From: Trachelipus rathkii | Taxonomy: Eukaryota; Arthropoda; Malacostraca; Isopoda; Trachelipodidae | Length of the DNA stretch: 41,431 bases | NCBI GenBank assembly: GCA_015478945.1 | Contig: JABUQX010059982.1 | Location: forward strand, 1-41,431 | Reading direction: 5' to 3' | Shown here: positions 1 to 12,100 of the stretch, one piece after another | Layout of the letters: every line of letters begins with the position of its first letter | Numbering within the stretch: position 1 is the first letter of the stretch | Program-made: the position numbers and the translations under genes | The notes under the pieces: model-generated | Seen by the model: only the letters and a program-made list of their open reading frames with translations | Told to the model about the DNA's origin: nothing | The model's database searches: none

Positions 1-1244
1 TTAGTTATCCAAGCCGCCTTGATTGTTTACATTCAACGACATTAGAGACTAGAAAACACTTTTATTGGTTATTTTGTGTTTTGTAATTACATGGTGAACG
101 ACCGTTTGAACCTTAATGGAGAGGAAAGTTATTCGGATACTTATTTACATGAATCAATTCGGTTTTTGATGAGAAGAAAATATCCAACTTATGGTTGTAT
201 TTGGAGCTGTGGAGTATCGCTATGAATGGGCAAAATTCATGAGGAGAAAGTTTTTGTTTGCCCTTTCGTATTATTGCTGAATTACTTTCTTAGGTAAGAT
301 TTTTTTCTTTTTACCTTTTCTTTCTGTATGAAGGATTTAAAGTAAATGAAAAGGCTTTGCGAGATGGTAGATTGTTAAATTAGGACATGTCTGAATAGTA
401 GTTCTTTACGAGCCCGGTTTCTGTATTCGCTTTGTTTATACTGTTTTCTTGATGTCATTCGCCGCCTTTGGGTAGCTAACTTTCCCTAGGAAGATCAAGA
501 GACTAAAGAGGTCTAATTGGAAAAGGATAACGTTCAGATGGTTGAGATGGTATACGTGGAGTGAGAATATGTTAGATTCTTTTGTTGTGAATTTTTTTTT
601 AAAGAGACACTTTCAAATACGCGTGCTTTTCGAGATTTTTCATTTTTATAAATTTTACGAGCTTTGGATGATTTATGAGACGGCATTTATGAATTTGCAA
701 TGATGTGTCACATTTAAATATACTGTTTGTATAGTGAGGTGTAAATGATATAACAATTAAATGAACGCTGTGATTTTTACCAAGAAATCGAGTTCAATTT
801 TGAATTGTCCTTTATTCGGAATGTGAGGGTTTTACCTTATGAGCACATTTTATTATACCACTAACACCATATGGAACCTGCTAAATAGATTATCACATCG
901 CTTTTGGATCAGATATCAAAATAACTTTACTTCCATTTGGGACATGTATAATGTCTAAGTCTAAGAAAGAGACTATTAAATTGTCCTTTAATTTCTAATA
1001 CTCATAACCCCTTATCTCTACAACGTAATTTGGGCGTTTTTGTGCGTCACGATGGGCACTATAATGTCAGGTTTTGATATAAAAAGTTCGTGACTTTGTG
1101 ATGTAACCGTATTAATTGTCTCGTAAGTCTTTATGATTTTCTCGTATTGCATTTTTAAAGAGTTTTGGATACGGAGTCCTTTGTCTCTGAAAACGTTTTT
1201 CTTTCGAGTTGAAGTGTGTGTATTTTCTGTTTACGAGGCTGAAG
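1..1244. other. AT-rich flank, no definite gene
   Basis: No convincing gene is visible. The plus strand has the same purine-leaning, T-rich look as the helical-repeat gene that follows, and short open stretches occur: 191-280 (29 codons from an ATG) and about 590-702 (reading with many F, Y and L). A splice-donor-like AG/GTAAGA lies at 292-299, just after the first of these. These could be eroded exons of the downstream gene, but no repeat signature supports that. Confidence 0.3.
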
Positions 1245-1547
1245 AAATGGAGAGTTTAATAAATGCTTTCAAGCAGAGTTTGATAAGGATCATGTGGACA
1301 TTTATGAATGTTTCGTTTAATTAAAAAAAGACTCTATTAATGTCCTCTTTGCATTTTACTATTAAAAGCATGAATATAAAAATTATTACATTAGTAAAGA
1401 AGGTATGGTGGTAACAATGGAAAAAGTTACGCAGGGTTGTTAGATTTGAAAAGGCTTTTTTTTGGTAAATTTGCAATTGAATATTTGTGATTTTGAAGGT
1501 CTGATTTTGAATATTTATTGTAATTGTGTGCGTTGTACCAAAAGTGA
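1245..1547 (+). pseudogene. Possible upstream remains of the helical-repeat gene
   Basis: Short open stretches appear in alternating frames. One at about 1268-1321 contains FQAEFDKDHVDIYECF. Another at about 1525-1595 contains VRCTKSERVKVLKGT and overlaps the start of the clearer repeat region. Their charged, helix-forming composition matches the gene downstream, and frame changes would be needed to join them. I infer an eroded 5' part of the same gene. No start codon, exon boundary or promoter can be assigned. Confidence 0.3.
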
Positions 1548-3031
1548 AAGGGTAAAAGTTTTAAAAGGGACATCTTTAATCTCTGTCATAAGGACTTGAA
1601 AGTTTTTTGGAATTTTATTATCCGCGGTAAATTGTTACAGCTTCAGAAGATTCTTAGTTGGGGTTTGAATGGTGATGCGAAGTTAAAGAGAACTGCAAAC
1701 TTTACATCGATGTGGTAACAGTATATCTACGGAGTTGGTTCAGTGCTCCTCTGATACAGGAAGCGTTATTGATGAACGATTTTTGAAAAAAAATCTCTTA
1801 GTCAATGAAATTAAAGTGTTTAAGGAAAGCTTGGTTGTAAGCGTGGACAATTTGGTTAACCATTATAGCTCCATGCTGTTTAAAATGGATTTTCAAGAGA
1901 TTGATTTATATTTGAATTGGTTTGACCTCTCCCAGAAAGATTATAAAGATTTCAAAAGACAGTTTGTATTTCACGATAAAGTGATTAAATATTTCAGTGA
2001 GTGGGTTTCGCTAGGGCTTTGTAGTGAGTTTGCTTTGCGAGCACTTTATCTTAAGTGCGATTTTAAAATTATTTTATCTGAAATAGATGAAATCATTCGA
2101 TGGGCAGAACTGACGGAAACAGAGATAAAAGATTTTAAAAGGCGTTTGGTGTTTCTTAAAGATTTTTTCATTTTAACTTCAGTATTTGTTGAACAAAAAA
2201 CAAACGTATCTTCAGATTGTGTTTCTTTAATATTAGAAGGGAAATCGGGGTTTGTTGAGAAATTGCTCAGTTGGACCCAATTTTCAAAAGAGGAATTTTA
2301 TTTTATTTTGTTAGAAGATGTTACTAAAACGGAACCCATGTTAGGCGATATAAAAAAGTTGTTTAGTGAGTTTTCTTTATCAGATGACGAGGAGGAAAAA
2401 AACTACAGGAAAAATTTCAGTTTTAAAACTGGTGACGTCATTGAATATTATGTGATCAAAAACAAGTGGGATGAAGTTGAAGAACTTTTAAATTCTCGTT
2501 TTTCATCCAAAAAGGAAATTTGTGAGTTTAAGAAAAGGTTTCCTTTAAAAATAAGTTGGTTATACTTAAAGCTAATTTTATATAAGAAATTTGATGATGT
2601 CGACAAGTCCTTTACTTGGTCAGGCATTGACGACTGCTTGAAAGAGGAACTGCTGAAAAAGACCATATTTAATACTAGTATAGACGACCCAATGTTGTTC
2701 TGTTGTTCATGGAAATGAAAACGAATTGAAAGAATTATTGGAGCTGGTCTGTCTGCTAATGATATTATTCATTGACAAATGGAAAGAAAGTTTTTTGAAT
2801 TGGTTTAGTGAAACCGAAGTTGAAGGAAGTTGTTTTTATTCCGATTGTGAATCGCAAATATATATCAACTCATTTTGTTCTTCATGTGAACGTTACAGTC
2901 CATCTTCCAAAAATATTTCAGAATTCATTCGTTTGGTGGAGGAACATGTCAGTAAATCAAAAGGCAAACGGAAAAAGAAACTTGAATCTGAAATTAACAC
3001 AGGACAAACCGAGAGAAATCATCATTGTTGA
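1548..3031 (+). pseudogene. Ankyrin-like helical-repeat protein, frameshifted
   Basis: I do not recognise the gene family with certainty. The longest frame, open from 1687 to 2718, carries recurring units of about 40-60 residues. Each has a hydrophobic helix ending in W or L, then an LS/LT-x-x-E/D turn and an FK-basic segment: NWFDLSQKDYKDFKRQFVF (residues 61-79 counted from 1735), RWAELTETEIKDFKRRLVF (122-140), a weaker unit at W180, FSLSDDEEEKNYRKNF (213-228), FSSKKEICEFKKRF (256-269) and W295. The shape, with helix pairs such as GNENELKELLEL, recalls degenerate ankyrin repeats. A further unit, LQKILSWGLNGDAKLK, lies upstream in another frame (1548-1718), so a frameshift falls near 1690-1718. 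A second shift near 2695-2716 leads into 2717-3031, which adds a CX4CX9CX2C cluster (about 2840-2900) and a lysine-rich tail ending at a TGA. No ATG start is clear. The role is unknown; decay or sequencing indels could explain the breaks. Confidence 0.6.
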
Positions 3032-3559
3032 CATTATTTTTAAATTCCTGTCTCCTCTCCTCTGACTCATAATGAGTTCTAAAAACTTTTGTTTTATTTT
3101 TCGCCTTTTGGTTTTCCAAAAGGACACAATTCTTAAGCTTCAAATGTTTGAAACATTTTATGTTATAGGATTAAATATTATCAAAACTTCATATTTGATT
3201 TAGAAATTTAAATTCTTTTATTTCAAATATTTTTTTCCTAATTTTTAAGTTTTGAAATTTGTCACCGAACCAAATTTTCTGGTAGCTTAAAATTTTATAA
3301 CGTTTTCTATATCTTATATGCGTATGGAACTGTAATAAAAATAGAACCTAATTTAATATTTTTTTCCCCATGTAAAGTGTCACAAAAAATTTTTGTTATT
3401 GATTTTTCAATTCATTTGTAATATAATTATATACTGAAATAACTATCAACGTTCGCATGTTGAGTGGTTTGAAGTCATTAAAGTAGATTTGTGATCAAAC
3501 CCTGGTCTGTGTTCCTAAGTTAAAAGTTCTGAGAAAAGATCATTTGACCTTCCTTTGAT
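3032..3559 (+). other. AT-rich 3' flank with candidate poly(A) signal
   Basis: No coding signal is seen. An AATAAA at 3334-3339 lies about 300 bases past the stop of the helical-repeat gene and could serve as its polyadenylation signal. The hexamer is common by chance in DNA this AT-rich, so this is weak. Confidence 0.25.
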
Positions 3560-4415
3560 TCTCTATAGACTGAGGATGGGGTGTGCAAGCATGCACCGGC
3601 AACAAAATAGTTCAGTAAGGAACATGACCTAAGTCAAAAAAGAAAGACCTCCCCCTTCCCCCTACATCCACTCATACCCTTAAGTGCGAAACCGTTGCAG
3701 CCATAATCCGCCTTGGAGCTTCATCCTCCGAGACAAACCCCTACTGTGGTATCCCCTCAGGGTCCCTGGTCCAAGCCAAGCCCACAACCATGTCCCCTCA
3801 CAAAGCCATACAATTCACTCCTATTATGCAACATTCTTCTCGTTTGAACTACACTCTTATTCCTTTCCTTCAGACACTTTATTACTGACTCCATACACTT
3901 TTTCTTGTGTCTTCCAGCCGTTCGATTCCCAACACAGTCCCCTCTATACAACCGGAAGCCCATTCCTCATTTTATCAATTTTCCTCACCTAACACGCTCC
4001 TAAGATTATTCTTCTGAACAGACTGCATACTAATTCCACACCATAGTGTCTCCATTATACATCAACATCGGTAATAATATACACTCGTGGAAAACCATAG
4101 TGTACTTAAAACTTAATCCCCTTGCATTCGCCAAAGGTTTAATTTCACCTGCCACCTTACTACCACTCACAACTTTGCTACTACACTCAGCATCATCTGT
4201 TCTCTTTTCATCCATCCCAAATATTTCAACTCGGATGCTTGTTCCATTTGTTTATCATCCAACATGAATTCATACTTCAGACTCTCGTCACCTACCACAA
4301 TCACCTTGCTCTTATCAACATTCACATTTAGATCCCTCCTTTTACATACCCAACCCCGCCTCTCCAGCAATCCTCTTAAACTCACTTCAGATTCGCCACA
4401 CAAAACCAAATCTGA
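3560..4415 (-). pseudogene. LINE reverse transcriptase, 3' fragment
   Basis: On the minus strand the segment begins just after the point where the catalytic YADD box would lie, with DLVLCGESE (about 4390-4413). It continues through RRDLNVNVDKSKVIVV and LKYLG (RT thumb) to about 4220, then SSKVVSGSKVAGEIKPLANA and LLPMLMYNGDTMVW to 4030. QSVQKNNLRSVLG follows in another frame near 3980-4015, then the tail AGRHKKKCMESVIKCLKERN and NRSELYGFVRG to about 3760. This order is that of the C-terminal half of a non-LTR retrotransposon RT, and it closely recalls LINE copies common in decapod genomes (from memory). At least two frameshifts separate the pieces. The abrupt start at the YADD region fits ordinary 5' truncation at insertion. 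A G/C-rich stretch down to about 3560 is probably 3' UTR. The copy is dead. Confidence 0.8.
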
Positions 4416-5140
<725 letters not shown>

Positions 5141-5713
5141 TTTACTACGGAATAGTTTTCATATTTGATAATGTAAAGAAAAGGAATTAATAACTCATTT
5201 ATTATTATATAATTTCATAACTTAATTGGAGTTAATTCGAAGGTGTAAGTGGAATAGTAGCCATAGCTGGAGTGCCCCGAAGCCAGATAATTTTGAAGGG
5301 ATCGAATCAAAGATGCCAAAATATATTTACTATCTTTTTAGTTATAGATTCAAGTATTGAAAATTAAATATGACCTACGAAAATATAAAAGAGATGAAAT
5401 ATCAAAATGGAAAACGAGACTAAGTAGAGGAAAGCGGCGTACGGAAGACGTTTTAAAGAAATGAGATGAAATATGCTTAAAACATATTTTAGACAGAAGA
5501 AGATCTGATTATATCGACAGGTTCCTGACTTGGACGGAAGTTCACTAATATTATAAATATTTGGACATTGATACATATATCTTCATATCTACACATTAAA
5601 GGTTGGATTTAGAATGAACACATCCAGGACTTTACCCGTGAAAGGGGCTATTTCAAACATCATCTAGGGACTGGGAACCCCCTCCGATATTTAGTTTTTC
5701 TTCCCATCAAGGG

Positions 5714-5714
<1 letters not shown>
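5141..5714. other. No gene seen
   Basis: AT-rich sequence between two (AT)n arrays. A minus-strand frame at 5364-5576 has no domain signature. A slightly GC-richer patch at 5620-5700 shows no tRNA-like boxes or ORF. Confidence 0.4.
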
Positions 5715-5759
<45 letters not shown>

Positions 5760-5845
5760 TATATATATATATATAATTATATATATATATTATATATATA
5801 ATTATATATATATATATATATATATATTTTATATATATACTATAT

Positions 5846-5879
<34 letters not shown>
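5715..5879. repeat. Interrupted (AT)n microsatellite
   Basis: About 165 bases of AT dinucleotide broken by occasional C, G, TT and AA that shift the phase and create short internal palindromes. Confidence 0.95.
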
Positions 5880-5882
<3 letters not shown>

Positions 5883-5993
5883 GTGAATTAAAGTGGTTAA
5901 GTGATGAGCAATAGAATGTTGCAGTGAATTTTGTGTGAAATATAGTATGCTTAATAATAACAATAGTAATGGTAATTACAGTAGTGATAGCTG

Positions 5994-6021
5994 TAATAAT
6001 AATAATAATAATAGTAATAAT
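5994..6021. repeat. (AAT)n microsatellite
   Basis: Short trinucleotide run of about eight AAT units, with one AGT variant, between two AT arrays. Confidence 0.8.
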
Positions 6022-6029
6022 GTGAATCT

Positions 6030-6110
6030 TTATATATATATATATATAATCTCACTCATTGCTTATATATAATATACTATATATTATATATACTTCTATA
6101 TACTACTATA

Positions 6111-6149
<39 letters not shown>

Positions 6150-6157
6150 ATATAATA

Positions 6158-6234
<77 letters not shown>
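6030..6234. repeat. (AT)n microsatellite cluster
   Basis: Several AT runs separated by short non-repeat pieces at 6050-6065 and 6090-6108, ending in about 65 bases of pure AT just before the SINE. Confidence 0.95.
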
Positions 6235-6237
<3 letters not shown>

Positions 6238-6305
6238 GTATATGTATCTATGTATGTGAATGTATTTATGTATATATTTTTATATATATTTATTTTATAT
6301 AAAAG

Positions 6306-6520
6306 CGCCCGATAGCTCAGTGGTAGAGCACTCGCCGAACAAAGCGAGGGTCCCAGGTTCGTAACTGGTCGGGTGGGAGAATGTGAGCTATTCTCTCTTT
6401 GGGGTGGGCTTCGTCCTGCTCGGACGGTTAAGCGAGTACACGCCCTCCTAGATTAGGGCTCGGCATGTGAGCGGTGGTGTTTTATCAATAAAAAATAAAT
6501 CTTGTTTTAAAAATAAAACA
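6306..6520 (+). mobile_element. tRNA-derived SINE, family 1, copy A
   Basis: The head at 6306-6375 folds as a tRNA. The acceptor stem is CGCCCGA (6306-6312) with TCGGGTG (6369-6375). The D arm is GCTC/GAGC (6315-6329). The anticodon stem is CTCGC/GCGAG (6331-6348) around an 8-base loop, and the T arm runs 6353-6368 with GGTTCG. Box A (TAGCTCAGTGGTAGAGC) and box B (GGTTCGTAAC) are present, so Pol III transcription is plausible. A tRNA-unrelated body follows, including GCTATTCTCTC and GGGCTTCGTCC, then an A-rich tail from about 6487. The oversized anticodon loop and a one-base deletion on the 3' side of the T stem argue against a working tRNA gene. A diverged copy at 21800-22111 on the minus strand shares both head and body, which supports the SINE call. 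Confidence 0.8.
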
Positions 6521-7499
6521 AAAGGAAATTACTCATGAAAAGAGAGAATTAATTCTTCATTGAAAGGTGTTATGAAAAGATATTTCTAGACTCAGAAGTT
6601 CAGAACCTTCGCCGTTTGTGTTTAACCTTACTAGAAAATAAAAATCGTTTTCCTTCCAATGTGTAGAAAAAGTTTTAAAATTTGAAGGAAAATTTTAACA
6701 CATTTTTTTAATGCTAGCATTTTAGAAATTATAGTTTAACTGTTTTGAATGTTTTTTGTATCTGTAAATTTATTTTTTGGGTAACTATTTAAAGCATGCA
6801 AAAAATATTTTTGAATTTTATTTTACTTTTTATTTATATTTATTTTTTCATTTAATTTAAACCGAAGTCCAAGAATTTCGTGGGGAAAATGTGTTACTAG
6901 TAGTAATAGAGGGATTCTGGAGAACGATGTGCCGCCGCAGAGCTGCCCAGCCAGGAACCTACCTGAGCGCTTATTATGGCACCGAATTTTTAGTCATCCC
7001 CCTTACTACCTCATATACTTACACTTTAAATAGTGTTGCCACGGATGTGGACATTACCTCTATAGTTCACCCCCCATATTATTGCCCCCTATCAGCCCCT
7101 AATTTTGATGAAACCTCTTTTTAACTGTTATAAGTTAGTTATTTATTATAGTTGTGAGTTGTAGTTTATTGTTCAATTCATCAGAGCTCTTTTAAATGTC
7201 AACTCACGTCTCTTTATGTTCACTTGGCATCCGCTATTTTGTTTATATGACGTAGTATGTATTACATGTTATTTCATTCAGTCGGGTCCAATTGTGATGA
7301 ATCGCCAAATTCATCGTCGCGTTCGTCGCTTTAACTTATAGGCGCATCATCGTCTTGTCGACGGTTAATCGTCCCAGTCATCGCATTTATTCGGCGGTTT
7401 TTTCCGGGCAAATCCGGAAACCTCTTTTTCTTACTCATCTAGACTTTTGATCCCAAATATTATTTCAGTTACTTCACATAGATCTAGGGAATTATTTTT
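6521..7499. other. No gene seen
   Basis: AT-rich spacer. A plus-strand frame at 6891-7124 is open but has no recognisable domain. 7270-7420 is locally GC-richer with scattered CGTC/TCGTCG words and no ORF. Confidence 0.4.
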
Positions 7500-7695
7500 G
7501 AATATCCACAGAGTATGCATCCGAACCACATACACTCACCCCTATCACCACACACACACCCCCATCACCCAGGTCCGACCCCCTCACCCCGTCCATTCAT
7601 CTCGGAAGTCTGACATGACCAAGCCATTCACCTTACTGCTTATGTCTTCCTCCAAGTGAGTGTCTCCCAATCCCCGAGGTATACCATATTCATTG
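7500..7695 (+). repeat. Dispersed repeat, copy A (matches 33725-33990)
   Basis: Shares ordered words with the segment near 33.8 kb in the same orientation: AATATCCAC, ACATACACTCAC, then a C-rich middle, CATTCATC, CCATTCACC, ACTGCTT and CCCAATCCCC, with indels between. Coding is not evident. It may be the tail of an unrecognised transposon. Confidence 0.55.
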
Positions 7696-7735
7696 AAGGT
7701 CGTATATTCAAAATTATGCTAAGCTTCACTATATA

Positions 7736-7916
7736 TACGAAAAAAATAATATATAAAAAAAAAAAAAAAATATATAAATAGAAATAAAATAAAGTAAGTA
7801 TATGTATATATAGTCATATTATATATATATGACTATAATATACTTATATAGATATATATATATATATATATAGGGAGTAGTATATACTATATATAATATA
7901 TATATATAGTAAAGTA
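7736..7916. repeat. A-rich and (AT)n tract
   Basis: An A-rich stretch to about 7800 followed by interrupted AT dinucleotides to 7916. No gene. Confidence 0.85.
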
Positions 7917-8124
7917 GTAGGTTTTCTAGGCTCTTCTGGAAGTTTCACAGTATCTGAACCCTCCTTTAAATGTACCCACCATGTCATTTATACTATACTT
8001 AGTCACATATACCATGCCTCGGCACAGACATAAGCATCATCCGCCAATTAACATCTTCATCTTCTGATCATTCACCACAACACCAGAGACTGAAGAATAC
8101 ACATACAATCGTATATTATATGAA

Positions 8125-8235
8125 ATACCGGATAACAGTCACAAACCGGTAACTGAAATCTCGACCCGTGGCCTCTTTAAGCCAAATGCTATAAGGCACT
8201 TAACTAATTCGCTCCGACTAGAATGGCCCGTTAAT
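8125..8235 (-). mobile_element. tRNA-like SINE, family 2, copy A
   Basis: Read on the minus strand, a box A-like GTCGGAGCGAATTAGTTAAG (8199-8218) is followed about 30 bases later by a box B-like GGGTCGAGATTTC (8155-8167). The same arrangement and flanking words occur at 34398-34500, so this is a dispersed tRNA-like element, not chance. No clear tail or target-site duplication is seen. Confidence 0.55.
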
Positions 8236-8980
8236 ATATTAAACAAATGTATTTTATATAAAATCATTTACATAGACACAAATTTTAAATTACATTCCAT
8301 ATAAGTAAAAAAAAACCATCACATATTCAAATAAATTTTTTATACAATAAATTAAGTATAAAACAATATAATAAATAAAAAAATATATACAATTTATATA
8401 AAAAAAAGATAGTAAAACAATTAACAAATAAGTAGCTTCAATTCGATTAAGAAGAAAGAAATAAAAAAAGAAAGAAATAAGATTTTAAATATTAAAAAAG
8501 AAAATAAACAATAAACGTATATTAAAAGAGAATAAAAGACCGTTATAATAATAATATATATATAAAACCAACCAGGATACACACCGCCAGACCTAATACG
8601 ACCCACCACACCAGCCTAAAAACCTGGCACCATAACCTGACCTACCAACATAACATAACGACTCAACCTGAACTCTAACCAACCAATCCACATCAACGAC
8701 ACCCATTAAATATCTACACATCCTTCTCTACCTACCCCCTCCCCCGTGAACTTAAGCCAAACATCCAGCCAGAATGCTCATAATATTGTAATCATGAAGA
8801 AACACCATGATGTTTAGCACACTAAACCCACCCACCAACTACAACCCACACACGCCAGAATGGAATCACGATTATAAACCATGTTTCTTGAACATCATCA
8901 CAACTTCGATTTTTTTTTTTTATTTTTTTTTTTGATATTGATATTATATATGACACGTTTTTTTTTTAGTATTTTATATT
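8236..8980. other. No gene seen
   Basis: A-rich sequence to about 8570, then a C-rich, G-poor stretch at 8570-8880 with scattered CCTAAC/CCAAC-like words and no domain-bearing ORF. T-rich tracts follow at about 8910-8970. Confidence 0.4.
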
Positions 8981-9190
8981 CATCTTTTTATTTTTACATT
9001 AGACTAATAATATCACAACACACACACAACACAACACACACACTATAGCATCTTACATAAACCAAAATCTCATACAGGGCACAAAATGACACAACTTTTG
9101 GTCACTCAAACACACAACTACTACATAGCACACACCACACACATTAAACACATATCATCAACACACACCACCATAACACACACCAACATC
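8981..9190. repeat. Degenerate (AC)n-rich tract
   Basis: Many ACACAC runs broken by other bases; the plus strand is almost free of G. Confidence 0.8.
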
Positions 9191-12100
9191 AGTACAGAAC
9201 CACTGTAATGAATACCGCATTAAATTTCTCCTTGCAATGTAGATTACATTAGCACAAACAAAAAACAAACAAAATATCCAGAAAACAGAAGCAAAAGCAA
9301 AATGTGAACAACACCGATACTTAGGTAAACGCACTTACTCAAAGCAATCCTATTTGATCAGATAAGTATATACAAATCCTAACACAAATTAATACACTAT
9401 TAATTTTACACCCCAATAGCAAGCATAAAGACAAAATACTAAAATTATAATCCCTCTCTACTAAAATAAAAAAAGATACAAATAAAACTCAACCTATATT
9501 ACACATATTAATAGAAACAGTCAACAAAATCAGCTATAATTTATGAAAAACTACATAAGTATCTCTCAAACCACATTACTTAAGTTTAGATACTCAAACA
9601 ACTCATAACATCTATAAACAACATAAAATCCAATTAACATATTTTCCTGAGAAATAACCCAACAACTAGAAGATAACTATGTAACCACTTACTCAACCAA
9701 CCCTCATAACCCTAATCATCTAAACTCATATTTCATCGCTTCATCCCGTCTTCAACCCAACTCCTTCAATCTGTCACTCACTAATAATCATCATCTCATT
9801 ATATCTTCATACCACTTCATAAATATACTCTCTACTCCATCTCTCGACTCAACTACTCTTATCGCCCTCTCTCTGTCTACTCTCACTCCTGCTCCTCACT
9901 TCATACCCTCTCTACAATCTCTCAACATGATGCGTGCATCTGGCCTCTCAATCAACTCTGCGTATTACTCATCATTCTCTACTCACTCTCACATTCTCTC
10001 CTATTCGCTCGTATGCCACCAACACTCATCTAAACTCCTCCTCCACCAAGGAAGATCTATCTCAGTGTGCACGACAAACAACAACACTACTATTCATGCA
10101 GACACGCATCTCGAGATACAAGCACTGAATGCTACTATCCATGAAGCAGATAAGAGACGATAGCGCTCACTGATATAACAAGAATGACGAACAAACAAGT
10201 GCACGCTCGTGTCACACCTACATGGACACATCCAGATACCAATACCAGCCATGACCACCTAAGTACACATACCGCCATCATGACTATCTCGCGAAATTGA
10301 GTCTTGTAACGACGACATTACGAAAATCACTACGATGCTTCATGTAGACCCAACTTGTACAACATTCACCCACGACTATCAGAGGTGGACACCGGCACAC
10401 AACAACTTCTAATTCTGTACAATACCACGTAGCACAAGATATTTTACACATACGCAGCACACTAGAGTCATAGCATCAGCATGATAACCCAACCACGAGA
10501 GTTGCAAATTCCACACACACGATCACGCACACATCATCACTCTCTAGAGTGGATAGATCCTCCTCACAGTACTTAAACAACTCGCTCTCGCTCTGGTGGT
10601 AACCTAGCGATGAAAAACGACTGGAGATCATTTGACTGTTAGTTGTCTTGTGACGCAAGCAAATGACATAAATACGAGACGATCGATCGCTAACAGATAT
10701 GCTCTCTCAGAGCTAGGTAACTGGACATTAGGGAATGTTGAACTCAAGATCAAATTACTGTAAAAGGTATAACAACAAAATGAGACTAGAAGCACTAAGA
10801 ATAGGAAGATTAAGTTAGATAAAAAGATACAGCTTAGTGATCGACCCATGAGAGAGTACATAGAAAGAGCGCGCTAAACAAGCATGTAAGCAGCCTCTCG
10901 CAGACGCCCGTGTTAGGTCGACAGCATGTCCACTGAGTTGCAGATGACAACTCAAATAATTAACAAAGTCCGTACCCTAGAATATCATAGATCCTAAGGT
11001 AGATGAACATAAGATAAAGTCATTCGCACGCTAGATCATAACATGTAAGAAATATTCTTACGTCAAGGTTAGAGAAGAATGATTGTTGTAGAAAGAAATC
11101 GACTACAATAGGATTAATATACTATATTTAGACAATTGAGATTAACTGATTCTAAAAAAAATCGTGCCATAATTGTTTTAAGCTATTGAGATCTCACACG
11201 TGATGTGTAATAGCTCATGTACTGATTTTAATCTCACAACAATTCTATATATTATTGCTCCCTGATTCTTTAGTACTCCGATACACCGCCAGAATAGGAA
11301 ATAGAACCACAATAATTGCAGATATAAGAAGAGAACCCGAAAAGCTCCTCTAAGAACAATACTGAAACTCCAATATGCTCAATAATAATATAGAGCATAG
11401 AAGGCACTCGTCCGCCGTTAAATCCAGTGTTGTCGCTACATTGTAATACTTTAGACACGTAATAGGCACAGTACGTGTGCTCCATCAAAGTCGTGCGAAT
11501 GTGATTTACATCCTATATCAACTCAGTATCTAATAATGTGTTTTGCTCTAGCAACTGATTAAATTTATACTCAATCCTTTATAATTAATATGAACCCTTG
11601 TATACGTGTGATACAAGTACAGTTATTATTTGATTAAGAATGTGTAGAAGTAGAAAGATATGTACTATACGCTAAACGTAATAACTATCCCAACAGATAT
11701 GCTCTCTCTGATTTAGATAATATCGTTAATCTGAGATTAAGAAAGAGAATTATGGACTTCTCTATCATATCAGGATTGTTATATTAGTGCTAGGTAATAT
11801 ATCTCGTTTGAGTTGCTGTTCATTTAGATGTATGGACTCGTTCAGTAAGTAAAAAGTATGCTGCATATAGTGTATTTCTCTGGTTGACTATATGATATAA
11901 ATAACTCGGATCTCTTATATAACATTATTTGGATATATGATTGTGATGTATCATCAGGGTACTAGAACCCCATTCATCGAGTAAACATAGCATATACGAA
12001 GCTCGGATTTTTCCATTGCATAAGTAGAACTATGTTATATAATTAATAATTGATGTGTGATTAGTAAGTTCAACTGAAGTATAAGTCAATGATTTCAATG

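Noticed and set aside
3430..3560. Third tRNA-like SINE next to the LINE 3' end
   Set aside because: A GGGTTTGATCAC word on the minus strand resembles box B, but no box A lies at the right distance.
6306..6375. Functional tRNA gene
   Set aside because: The cloverleaf is good but the anticodon loop has 8 bases and the T stem lacks one base; a related copy with the same non-tRNA body shows it is a SINE head.
10628..10861. Hydrophobic 77-codon minus-strand ORF, possible membrane protein
   Set aside because: Isolated, short, with no partner exon, splice sites or recognisable family; hydrophobic frames are expected by chance in T-rich DNA.
10693..11708. ACAGATATGCTCTCTC repeated exactly 1000 bases apart (10693 and 11693)
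   Set aside because: The match does not extend into the flanks, so a 1-kb tandem duplication is not supported; probably chance in CTCTC-rich sequence.
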